Of a stretch of 64,000 nt of DNA, positions 56,675 through 64,000 are shown in pieces. The translations under genes and the position numbers were made by a program. The stretch is from Blastococcus capsensis (lineage in GTDB: Bacteria; Actinomycetota; Actinomycetes; Mycobacteriales; Geodermatophilaceae). The notes beneath the pieces are model-generated. The model worked only from the letters and a program-made list of their open reading frames with translations, searched no databases and had not been told where the DNA came from. The DNA lies in the NCBI RefSeq assembly GCF_030165005.1, contig NZ_JASNNW010000016.1, positions 1 to 64,000 of the forward strand. The letters run 5' to 3'. Numbering within the stretch: the first letter of the stretch is position 1; each line of letters begins with the position of its first letter.

Positions 56675-59600
56675 GTGCACCTGTCGAGCCTCACGCTGAA
56701 GGGCTTCAAGTCCTTCGCGTCCGCCACCACGCTGCGGCTCGAACCCGGGATCACCGCGGTCGTCGGCCCGAACGGGTCGGGCAAGTCCAATGTCGTCGAT
56801 GCCATCTCGTGGGTTCTCGGCGAGCAGGGCGCGAAGAGCCTGCGCGGCGGCAAGATGGAGGACGTCATCTTCGCCGGCACCGCCGGCCGTCCGGCGCTGG
56901 GCCGCGCCGAGGTGACCCTCACGATCGACAACTCCGACGGCGCCCTGCCGATCGCGTACACCGAGGTGTCGATCACCCGCCGCATGTACCGCTCCGGGGA
57001 GAGCGAGTACGAGATCAACGGCGACAAGGTGCGGTTGCTCGACGTCCAGGAGCTGCTCAGCGACTCCGGCATCGGCCGCGAGATGCACGTCATCGTCGGT
57101 CAGGGGCAGCTCGACGCCGTCCTGTCCGGCCGCCCCGAGGACCGGCGGGCGTTCATCGAGGAGGCCGCCGGCGTCCTCAAGCACCGCAAGCGCAAGGAGA
57201 AGGCCCTCCGCAAGCTCGACGGGATGCAGGCCAACCTCGACCGGCTGGCCGACCTCACCGCCGAACTGCGGCGCCAGCTCAAGCCGCTGGGCCGCCAGGC
57301 CGAGGTGGCCCGTCGGGCCGCCGGCGTGCAGGCCGACCTGCGCGATGCCCGGCTCCGGCTGCTCGCCGACGACCTCGTGCAACTGCGGGATGCGCTCGAC
57401 CGGGAGGTCGCCGACGAGACCGCCGCGCGGGAACGACGGGCCGTCGTCGAGCGGGAGCTGAGCGAGGTGTCCCGCCGGGAGAGCGCGCTGGAGAGCCGGC
57501 TGGCTCATACCGCCCCGCAGCTGCAGGTCGCCTCCGACACCTGGTACCGGCTGTCCGCGCTCGGCGAGCGGTTCCGGAGCGTGGCCCAGCTGGCCGCCGA
57601 GCGGCACCGGCACCTGTCCGCGGCCGCCCCGGCCGCCGCGGCCGGGCGGGACCCCGAGCAGCTGGAGGCCGAGGCCGACAAGGTCGCCGCGACCGAGGCC
57701 GAGCTCGCCGCCGGTCTGGCGGCCGAGCGGGAACGGCTGGCCCGGGTGGTGGCCGACCGCACCGACCTGGAGCGGGCCCTGGCCGAGGCGGAGAAGGCAT
57801 GGGTCGCGGCCGCCCGGGCACTGGCCGACCGTAGGGAGGGCCTGGCCCGCCTGTCCGGTGAGGTGGCGGCGGCCCGCTCACGGGTCGGCGCCGGCCAAGC
57901 GGAGATCGACCGGCTCGCCGTCGCCGCCGCCGAGGCCGCGGACCGGGCGGAGGTGGCCGCTGAGCGGCTGGCCGACCGCCGCGGTCAGCTAGCCGAGCAC
58001 GAGGACGCCGACGTCGGCCTCGTCGCTGTCCACCAGGACGCCGTCGCCGCCCACACCGCCGCCGCCCGCCGGGTCGCCGAGCTCGCCGAGGCCGAGCGCG
58101 CGGCCGAGCGCGACCGTGCCTCCTGGCAGGCCCGGCGGGACGCCCTCGCCCTGGGGCTGGCGCCGGCCGACGGCGCGGCCGCGGTCCTCGGCGCGGGGCT
58201 GCCTGGGGTGGTCGGCCCGCTGACCGAGCAGCTGACCGTCGCCGCGGGCGACGAGGTGGCGGTCGCCGCCGCGCTCGGTGGCATGGCCGACGCCGTCGTC
58301 GTCTCCGGGGTGACCGAGGCGGCCGAGGCGCTGGCCCATCTGACCGGCACCGGCGGCGGCCGCGCCGGGCTGCTGGTCACCGGCGGCCTCCCCCCGGTCC
58401 CGCGGGAAGGCTGGCCGGAGCTGCCGGAGGGGACCCGCTGGGCGCTGGACGCGGTGCAGGCGCACGAGCCCCTGCGGCCGGCGCTGGCCCGCGCCCTGGA
58501 CCGGGTGGCCCTCGTACCCGATCTCGACGCCGCGGTCGCGCTGGTGCGGGTCCACCCCCGGGTCCGCGCCGTCACCGCCTCCGGCGATCTGCTCGGGGCC
58601 GACTGGGCCCTCGGCGGGCAGACCGACGCGCCGTCGAACCTGGAGGTGCGGGCCCGCGTCGACGAGGCGGCGGCCGAGCTGGATGCCGCCACCGCGCACG
58701 CCACCGAGCTCGCCGAGCAGCTGGCGCAGGCGCGGCGCACCGCTCAGGACCGCTCCGCCGACGTCGACACGGCACTCGCCGCCCGGCAGGCCGCCGACCG
58801 CAGCCGCTCCGCCGAGGCCACGGCGCTGGCCGAGCTCGGCGCGGCCGCCCGCTCCGCGGCGGCCGAGGCCGAGCGGCACGCCGCCGCCCGGGTCCGCGCC
58901 GAGGAGTCGCTGGAGCGGGCGACCACCGCCCTGACGACTCTCGAGGGCCGGCTCGCCGAGGCCCAGGCCGCGCCCCTGGAGGAGGAGCCGCCCACCGAGG
59001 ACCGCGACCGGCTGCGCGCCGAGGTGGCCGCGGCCCGGCAGGCGGAGACCGAGGCGCGGCTGGGCGTGCGCACCGCCGAGGAGCGGGCCCGGGCGCTGCA
59101 GGGCCGGGCCGAATCGCTGCGCCGCCAGGCCCGGCAGGAGCGCGCCGCCCGCGAGCGGGCCGCCGCGGCCCGGGTCGCCCGTCAGCGGGGCGCGGCAGTG
59201 GCGGCCGCGGTGCGCGCCGACGCCGAGGCCGCCCTGGCGGCGCTGGCCTCCTCGCTGGCCCGGGCCGCTGCCGAGCGGGATGCGCTCGCATCCTCCCGGA
59301 GCTCGTCGGAGGCCGAGCTGCTGGAGGTGCGCGGCCGGGTGCGTGCGGCCACCGCCGAGCTGGACCGGCTCACCGACGAGGTGCACCGCGACGAGGTGGC
59401 GCGCACCGAGCAGCGGTACCGCATCGAGACGCTGGAGACCCGGGCCGCCGAGGAGTTCGGGGTCGACCTGCCCACGCTGGTCGCCGAGTACGGGCCGCGG
59501 GCGCCGGTGCCGCCGGCACCCCAGCAGGTCGCCGAGGTCGAGGCCGCCGGGCAGCCCGCGCCGGAGCCGCAGCCCTACGACCGGGCGGCGCAGGAACGGC

Positions 59601-60241
59601 GGGTCGCCCGCGCCGAGCGCGACCTCGCGACCCTGGGCAAGGTGAACCCGCTGGCGCTGGAGGAGTTCGCCGCCCTGGAGGAGCGGCACACATTCCTCGC
59701 CACCCAGCTGGAGGACCTCAGAAACACCCGGCGGGACCTGCTCACCGTCGTCCGCGAGGTCGACGGCCGGATCCACGACGTCTTCGCGGCCGCCTTCGCC
59801 GACGTGGCCCGTGAGTTCGAGCAGGTCTTCGCCACCCTGTTCCCCGGCGGCTCGGGGGCGCTGGTGCTCACCGAACCCGACAGCATGCTCACCACCGGCG
59901 TCGAGGTCGAGGCGCGGCCGCCGGGCAAGAAGGTCAAGCGCCTCTCGCTGCTCTCCGGCGGCGAACGCTCGCTGACCGCCGTCGCCCTGCTCGTGGCCAT
60001 CTTCCGGGCGCGCCCCTCGCCGTTCTACGTCCTCGACGAGGTGGAGGCGGCGCTGGACGACGTCAACCTGGGCCGGCTGCTCGTGCTGGTCGAGCAGCTG
60101 CGGTCGACCTCGCAGTTGATCGTCATCACCCACCAGAAGCGGACGATGGAGATCGCCGACGCCCTCTACGGCGTCAGCATGCGCGGCGACGGCATCACCG
60201 GCGTCATCAGCCAGCGGCTCCGGGAGGCCGAGCCCGCCTAG
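56675..60241 (+). CDS. smc: Chromosome segregation protein SMC
   Basis: A 1188-aa SMC ATPase. The N-terminal head has Walker A in VVGPNGSGKSNVVDAI (about 30-45). Two long coiled coils flank the hinge (about 505-640: GLPGVVGPLTEQLTVAAGDE). The C-terminal head has the signature LLSGGERSLTAVALLVA (about 1092) and Walker B in FYVLDEVEAALDD (about 1116). It forms condensin with ScpA/ScpB, absent here. The coiled coils are very Ala/Arg/Glu rich. It precedes ftsY after two minus-strand genes. Confidence 0.98.
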   Translation: MHLSSLTLKGFKSFASATTLRLEPGITAVVGPNGSGKSNVVDAISWVLGEQGAKSLRGGKMEDVIFAGTAGRPALGRAEVTLTIDNSDGALPIAYTEVSITRRMYRSGESEYEINGDKVRLLDVQELLSDSGIGREMHVIVGQGQLDAVLSGRPEDRRAFIEEAAGVLKHRKRKEKALRKLDGMQANLDRLADLTAELRRQLKPLGRQAEVARRAAGVQADLRDARLRLLADDLVQLRDALDREVADETAARERRAVVERELSEVSRRESALESRLAHTAPQLQVASDTWYRLSALGERFRSVAQLAAERHRHLSAAAPAAAAGRDPEQLEAEADKVAATEAELAAGLAAERERLARVVADRTDLERALAEAEKAWVAAARALADRREGLARLSGEVAAARSRVGAGQAEIDRLAVAAAEAADRAEVAAERLADRRGQLAEHEDADVGLVAVHQDAVAAHTAAARRVAELAEAERAAERDRASWQARRDALALGLAPADGAAAVLGAGLPGVVGPLTEQLTVAAGDEVAVAAALGGMADAVVVSGVTEAAEALAHLTGTGGGRAGLLVTGGLPPVPREGWPELPEGTRWALDAVQAHEPLRPALARALDRVALVPDLDAAVALVRVHPRVRAVTASGDLLGADWALGGQTDAPSNLEVRARVDEAAAELDAATAHATELAEQLAQARRTAQDRSADVDTALAARQAADRSRSAEATALAELGAAARSAAAEAERHAAARVRAEESLERATTALTTLEGRLAEAQAAPLEEEPPTEDRDRLRAEVAAARQAETEARLGVRTAEERARALQGRAESLRRQARQERAARERAAAARVARQRGAAVAAAVRADAEAALAALASSLARAAAERDALASSRSSSEAELLEVRGRVRAATAELDRLTDEVHRDEVARTEQRYRIETLETRAAEEFGVDLPTLVAEYGPRAPVPPAPQQVAEVEAAGQPAPEPQPYDRAAQERRVARAERDLATLGKVNPLALEEFAALEERHTFLATQLEDLRNTRRDLLTVVREVDGRIHDVFAAAFADVAREFEQVFATLFPGGSGALVLTEPDSMLTTGVEVEARPPGKKVKRLSLLSGGERSLTAVALLVAIFRARPSPFYVLDEVEAALDDVNLGRLLVLVEQLRSTSQLIVITHQKRTMEIADALYGVSMRGDGITGVISQRLREAEPA

Positions 60242-60269
60242 CCCCTGGCCGACCTGGACCTCGCCTTGC

Positions 60270-61082
60270 TCAGACGCCGCTGCGGATCTCCAGGTCGACG
60301 ACGACCGGCAGGTGGTCCGACGCCCCCTCGGCGTCGAGCACGTAGGCCCCGGCGACGGTGACCCCGGGGGAGACCCACACCTGGTCGATCCGGCGGTGCG
60401 GGGAGCGGGCCGGATGGGTCATCCCGGCGTCGGACTGCCAGAACTTCCAGCCGGCCTGGTCCTCGCGGGCCCGGGCCAGCTGCCAGGCGTCGGTGAACCG
60501 CTGCCGCAGCGCGTCCAGCTCGGGGGCGTCAGGCTCGGTGTTGAAGTCGCCGACCAGGACGCCGGTGTCCATCGATTCGGTGTGCAGCCCGGCGAGCATG
60601 GACACCTGGGCCGCCCGCTCCTGCGCCGAGCGGGTGGTCAGGTGCGTCGCGGTGATCCACAGCGCCCCGCCGTCGAGCTCCACCATGGTGCGCAGCGCGC
60701 TCCGCGGCTCGCCGGTGCCGGGCAGCCGGTGGACGTCGCTGACCAGGATCGGCAGCCGCGAGAGCAGCGCGTTGCCGTACTGGCGCCGCGGGGCATCTGC
60801 CGCCTTCCCGCCCGCCCGCTGCTCGTCGATCGCCGGCCCCCACGCCAGCTGCATGTCCAGCGCCCGGGAAAGCAGCAGCGCCTGGTCGACGTCCTCGCTC
60901 CGCTCGCCGTAGTGGCGGTCGACCTCCTGCAGGCAGATGACGTCGGCGTCGGCCGCGGCCAGCAGCCTGGCCAGCCGGGGTAGGTCGTGCCGCTCGTCGT
61001 TCCCCACCCCGTGGTGGATGTTGGAGGTGAGCAACCGCACCGGGATCGGCGGCTGGTCGGGGCCCGGGGCCGGCTTCGTCAC
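60270..61082 (-). CDS. Endonuclease/exonuclease/phosphatase family protein
   Basis: A 270-aa metal-dependent hydrolase. The EEP fold motifs are RLLTSNIHHGVG, VICLQEVDRHYGE, ITATHLTTRSAQERAAQ, VGDFNTEPDAPEL and the terminal SDHLPVVVDLEI (catalytic Asp-His). There is no signal peptide. It could act on nucleic acid, phospholipid or inositol phosphates. It follows the PhoD gene by 12 bp. Confidence 0.85.
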   Translation of the reverse strand: MTKPAPGPDQPPIPVRLLTSNIHHGVGNDERHDLPRLARLLAAADADVICLQEVDRHYGERSEDVDQALLLSRALDMQLAWGPAIDEQRAGGKAADAPRRQYGNALLSRLPILVSDVHRLPGTGEPRSALRTMVELDGGALWITATHLTTRSAQERAAQVSMLAGLHTESMDTGVLVGDFNTEPDAPELDALRQRFTDAWQLARAREDQAGWKFWQSDAGMTHPARSPHRRIDQVWVSPGVTVAGAYVLDAEGASDHLPVVVDLEIRSGV

Positions 61083-61094
61083 CGTGCCACCCTG

Positions 61095-62774
61095 TCAGGC
61101 CTCGGACAGGGGCATGTCGACGACCTCGGACAGCGCCGTCGACCCCAGTTCGCTCACCGACAGCACGAACCGCGCCTCCCGGCCGTCGAGCACCAGCTCG
61201 CCGATCTGGTTGCCGAAGTACGGGCCGGCCTGCTTCTGCCACTCCAGCCCGGCCGCGTCGGCGCCCACCAGGCGGGCCAGCCGTTCGGTGAACCGCCGCG
61301 CCCGCCCGCTCCACCCGATCCGGAAGGCGACCTTGATCGGGTGCGGGGCCTGGTTGTGCAGCGGGGAGACGGTCAGCTGGTGCACCCGAGAGGCCAGGCC
61401 GGCCGGTTCGACCACCTCGGCGACGTAGGCGTGGTGGACGTCGCCGGAGATGACCAGCGTCGTCGCCGGGGGCTCCCCGTGCTCGCCACGGGCCACGCCG
61501 GTGACCGCGCGGCCGAGCCGCTCGAAGGAGTGCCCGAACGCGGCCCAGTGCTCGAGGTCCGACGCCTGCCGCAGCGCCTCGGCCGCCTTGCCCCGCCACC
61601 GGCCGTGGTGACGCCGGTTCAGCGTCGCGTTCCACCGCTCCAGCGAGTCGACGGCGTGCGGCAGCAACCACGGCAGCGACGTGCCGAGGATCAGGTGCTC
61701 GACGCCCTCCTCGGCGGCGCGGCGCATCGCGGCCTCGACCCAGGCGAACTCGGCGTCGTCGAGCATCCGGCGGCCGGTCTCCTCCAGCACGCGGCCGGCC
61801 CGGCTGTCGATCATGACCAGCCGGGCATCACCCCAGTGCCGGACGTAGCTCCACCGCGTGCTGGCCGGGTCCGCGTCGGCCTGCACCGCCATCTCGTGGA
61901 GCAGCGGCCCGGCGTCCACGGCAGCGTCCGGGAAGGCGTCGGCGAGGTCCTGGACCGCCCGCCAGGTCTTGTTCTCGGCCAGCTCCTGCGGGCTGAGGTT
62001 GCCCAGGTGCTGGTAGACCCAGTAGCTGACCAGGCCACCGGTGATCCGGCCGGACCACCAGTCCTGGCGGGAGATCTTCGCCCGCCAGGCCGCCGAGGTG
62101 TTCCAGTCGTCGATCATCTCATGGTCGTCGAAGATCATCGAGGACGGGATGGTGGACAGCAGCCACCGCACCTGCGGGTCCTGCCAGGACTCCACGTAGA
62201 GCTGGGTGTACTCCTCGAAGTCCGCGACCTGGCCGTTCGGGGAGTTCAGCTGCTGGGCTGCGTCCCGCCGGCGGCGCAGCCAGCCGTGGGTCTTCTTCGT
62301 CAGCTCGTCGGCGTACACCTGGTCGCCGAGCAGCACGAGCGCGTCCGGCCACCGGTCCTCGGGCTCGGCGGCGAGCCGCTGGGCGTACAGGTCGAGGGCG
62401 TCCGGCGGGATCCGCTCGGAGTCGTCCACCGTGTGCGGGCTGGCGTACCGGCAGGACCCGAAGGCCAGCCGGAAGGGGCCCGGGCGGCCCGGGGTGCGGA
62501 TGCGGCTGGACGGGAACTCCGATTCCGCCGGTGGCCAGACCTGCTCGCCGTCGAGCCGTACCTCGTACGGCGTGGTGCTCCCGGGTTCGAGGCCCTCGAC
62601 GAGGACGAGGGCGTAGTGGTGACCGCCGACGCGGAACGTCCGGGTGCGGCGGCCCAGCACCTCGACCTGGCAGGCGCGGTCGGTCTCCACCCACACGGTC
62701 GCCGACACCGGGTCGACGTGCCGCAGGAGCGGCCCGAGCACGAGGGCGGGGGCGCTGGCGGCGGCGTGCAGCAT
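61095..62774 (-). CDS. Alkaline phosphatase D-type metallophosphoesterase (PhoD-like)
   Basis: A 559-aa protein. Motifs: FGSCRYASPHTVDD, LVLLGDQVYADELTKKTHG, MIFDDHEMIDDWNTSA, LVISGDVHHAYVAEVV. The N-terminal about 100 residues form a fibronectin-like or PhoD N-domain. No Tat signal peptide is present, so the protein may be cytosolic, unlike secreted PhoD. The ATG at 62774 is the first in frame near the divergent ftsY gene. Confidence 0.85.
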   Translation of the reverse strand: MLHAAASAPALVLGPLLRHVDPVSATVWVETDRACQVEVLGRRTRTFRVGGHHYALVLVEGLEPGSTTPYEVRLDGEQVWPPAESEFPSSRIRTPGRPGPFRLAFGSCRYASPHTVDDSERIPPDALDLYAQRLAAEPEDRWPDALVLLGDQVYADELTKKTHGWLRRRRDAAQQLNSPNGQVADFEEYTQLYVESWQDPQVRWLLSTIPSSMIFDDHEMIDDWNTSAAWRAKISRQDWWSGRITGGLVSYWVYQHLGNLSPQELAENKTWRAVQDLADAFPDAAVDAGPLLHEMAVQADADPASTRWSYVRHWGDARLVMIDSRAGRVLEETGRRMLDDAEFAWVEAAMRRAAEEGVEHLILGTSLPWLLPHAVDSLERWNATLNRRHHGRWRGKAAEALRQASDLEHWAAFGHSFERLGRAVTGVARGEHGEPPATTLVISGDVHHAYVAEVVEPAGLASRVHQLTVSPLHNQAPHPIKVAFRIGWSGRARRFTERLARLVGADAAGLEWQKQAGPYFGNQIGELVLDGREARFVLSVSELGSTALSEVVDMPLSEA

Positions 62775-62858
62775 GGGGACAGCCTGGCCTACGACGCCGG
62801 GCGGAGGGAGCCGGTGTCCCCGACGACTCTCCCGACGGGGGCTGGGAGACTCGAGGTC

Positions 62859-64000
62859 ATGGAATTCGTGCTGATCGCCATCGCGATCCTGCTCGTCGGA
62901 CTGATTCTCGGGGTGGGCCTCCTCGTCGGCCGTGGCCGGCGGACGACGCGGCTGGACGACGACGCCCTCGGCGGCACGACACTCACCCGGCCGCGGCCAC
63001 CCGCGCCGCCGGTCGACCAGCCACGACCGACCGGCGCCACGGCCTCCGGGCTGGGGCTCCCGCCGACCGACCAGCCCGACGCGGTGGTGGCCGACGAACC
63101 ACCGGCCGTCGAGCTGCCCCCGGCCCGGCCGGAGCCCGGCCTGGTCTTCGACACCCCGCTGCCATCGGCCGGCCGGCTGGTGCGGCTGCGTACGCGTCTG
63201 GCCCGCTCGCAGTCCTCCCTCGGCCGCGGCCTGCTGACCGTCCTGGCTCGCGAGCAGCTCACCGAGGACGACTGGGAGGAGATCGAGGAGACCCTGCTGG
63301 CCGCCGACGTCGGGGTCGCCGCCACCACCCGGATCGTCGAGCGGCTGCGCACCCAGTCGATGGTGCTGGCCACCGCCTCCGGCGCCGACCTGCGCGAGCT
63401 CCTCGTGCGCGAGCTGACGGCCGCGCTGGGCCCGGACCTGGACCGGTCGTTGGGCACCGACCGGCGCGAGGGGCGCCCGGGCGTGGTCCTCGTCGTCGGC
63501 GTGAACGGGGCGGGAAAGACGACCACCGTCGGCAAGCTCGCCCGGGTGCTGGTGGGTGACGGCAAGAGCGTGGTCCTCGGCGCCGCCGACACCTTCCGCG
63601 CCGCGGCCGCCGATCAGCTGGAGACCTGGGGCGAGCGGGTCGGCGTGCTCACCGTCCGGGGTCGCGAGGGCGGCGACCCCGCCGCCGTCGCGTTCGAGGC
63701 GGTGCGCACCGGCATGGAGGCCGAGGTCGACACGGTCGTCGTCGACACGGCCGGGCGGTTGCACACCAAGTCCGGGCTCATGGACGAGCTCGGCAAGGTC
63801 AAGCGGGTCGTGGAGAAGCAGGCGCCGGTCACCGAGGTGCTGCTGGTCCTCGATGCGACGACGGGGCAGAACGGCGTCGTGCAGGCACGGGTGTTCACCG
63901 AGGCCGTGCACGTCACCGGCGTCGTCCTGACCAAGCTCGACGGCACCGCCAAGGGCGGCATCGTGGTCCGGGTCCAGCAGGAGCTGGGCATCCCGGTGAA
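62859..64000 (+). CDS. ftsY: Signal recognition particle receptor FtsY (partial, 3' end outside)
   Basis: At least 380 residues, cut by the window edge. The N-terminus MEFVLIAIAILLVGLILGVG is a membrane anchor followed by a Pro/Asp/Glu-rich linker (about 30-100), the usual A domain. The NG domain shows ETLLAADVGVAATTRIVERL, the GTPase P-loop VVGVNGAGKTTTVGKLARVL, DTFRAAAADQLETW, VDTAGRLHTKSGLMDEL and TKLDGTAKGG. It acts with 4.5S RNA and Ffh in membrane protein targeting. The ATG has GAGG six bases upstream. Confidence 0.97.
   Translation, partial: MEFVLIAIAILLVGLILGVGLLVGRGRRTTRLDDDALGGTTLTRPRPPAPPVDQPRPTGATASGLGLPPTDQPDAVVADEPPAVELPPARPEPGLVFDTPLPSAGRLVRLRTRLARSQSSLGRGLLTVLAREQLTEDDWEEIEETLLAADVGVAATTRIVERLRTQSMVLATASGADLRELLVRELTAALGPDLDRSLGTDRREGRPGVVLVVGVNGAGKTTTVGKLARVLVGDGKSVVLGAADTFRAAAADQLETWGERVGVLTVRGREGGDPAAVAFEAVRTGMEAEVDTVVVDTAGRLHTKSGLMDELGKVKRVVEKQAPVTEVLLVLDATTGQNGVVQARVFTEAVHVTGVVLTKLDGTAKGGIVVRVQQELGIPV

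Overview
The window is chromosomal DNA of a very GC-rich actinobacterium. Codons end almost always in G or C, GTG starts are frequent (and one TTG start), genes overlap by ATGA/GTGA, and many promoters sit directly against the start codon. A DUF222/HNH gene of the 13E12 type, a phosphatidylcholine-synthase-like enzyme and the overall gene content fit the family Geodermatophilaceae (Geodermatophilus, Blastococcus, Modestobacter). That assignment is inference; no rRNA is present to settle it. Gene order is broadly collinear with the M. tuberculosis gatCAB to ftsY region (roughly Rv3012c to Rv2921c), so this is core chromosome. I see no insertion sequence, prophage, integrase or CRISPR.

Layout. 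1-7.5 kb: a broken DUF222/HNH gene, a PaiB-like protein, an ACT-domain protein, gatCAB (Gln-tRNA amidotransferase) and a frameshifted acetyltransferase. 7.5-11.1 kb: a lipoprotein sugar dehydrogenase, a DUF808 membrane protein, a 2-hydroxyacid dehydrogenase and a small PH-domain membrane protein. 11.2-26.8 kb: branched-chain amino acid and serine synthesis (ilvD, ilvB, ilvN, ilvC, serA, leuB, cimA), interrupted by a membrane GGDEF-EAL protein, two small Gly/Gln-rich membrane protein genes (one split by an amber codon) and a YceI-like protein. Both ilvB and cimA are preceded by a short leader peptide with branched-chain codons, a hairpin at its stop codon and a terminator, the layout of ribosome-mediated attenuation. 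26.9-34.4 kb: monooxygenase-like and VOC proteins, a FAH hydrolase, gltX, a CPBP protease, tRNA-Gln(CTG), two identical tRNA-Glu(CTC) genes, an IclR regulator and leuCD.

34.4-47.4 kb: a nested palindrome after leuD, then mutT1-ppk1-cofC on the minus strand, and plsC-gpsA, a trans-sulfuration-type PLP enzyme, a phosphatidylcholine-synthase-like gene, ddl, a lipoprotein, DUF3515, a stand-alone Lrp ligand-binding domain, thiL, a GNAT, a cytidylate-kinase-like protein and a decayed GNAT. 47.4-64 kb: rpmB, fakA-like, recG, rsmD, coaD, sepIVA-like, DUF177, rpmF, rnc, mutM, a small coiled-coil protein, smc, two hydrolases and ftsY, which runs off the end.

The genes join into a few programmes. The leucine/valine/isoleucine pathway is nearly complete here: cimA with leuBCD can make 2-oxobutyrate from pyruvate, and ilvBN-ilvC-ilvD complete isoleucine and valine; leuA, ilvA and ilvE are not in the window. 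Translation genes (gatCAB, gltX, rpmB, rpmF, tRNAs), chromosome maintenance (recG, smc, mutM) and envelope synthesis (ddl, plsC, gpsA, sepIVA) make up most of the rest. Non-coding features of interest are the two attenuators, a family of about 58-bp hairpin repeats lying after stop codons (four copies), the leuD palindrome and a large set of apparently leaderless promoters. Several genes (DUF222, two GNATs, one membrane protein) are broken, which could be real decay or assembly error.
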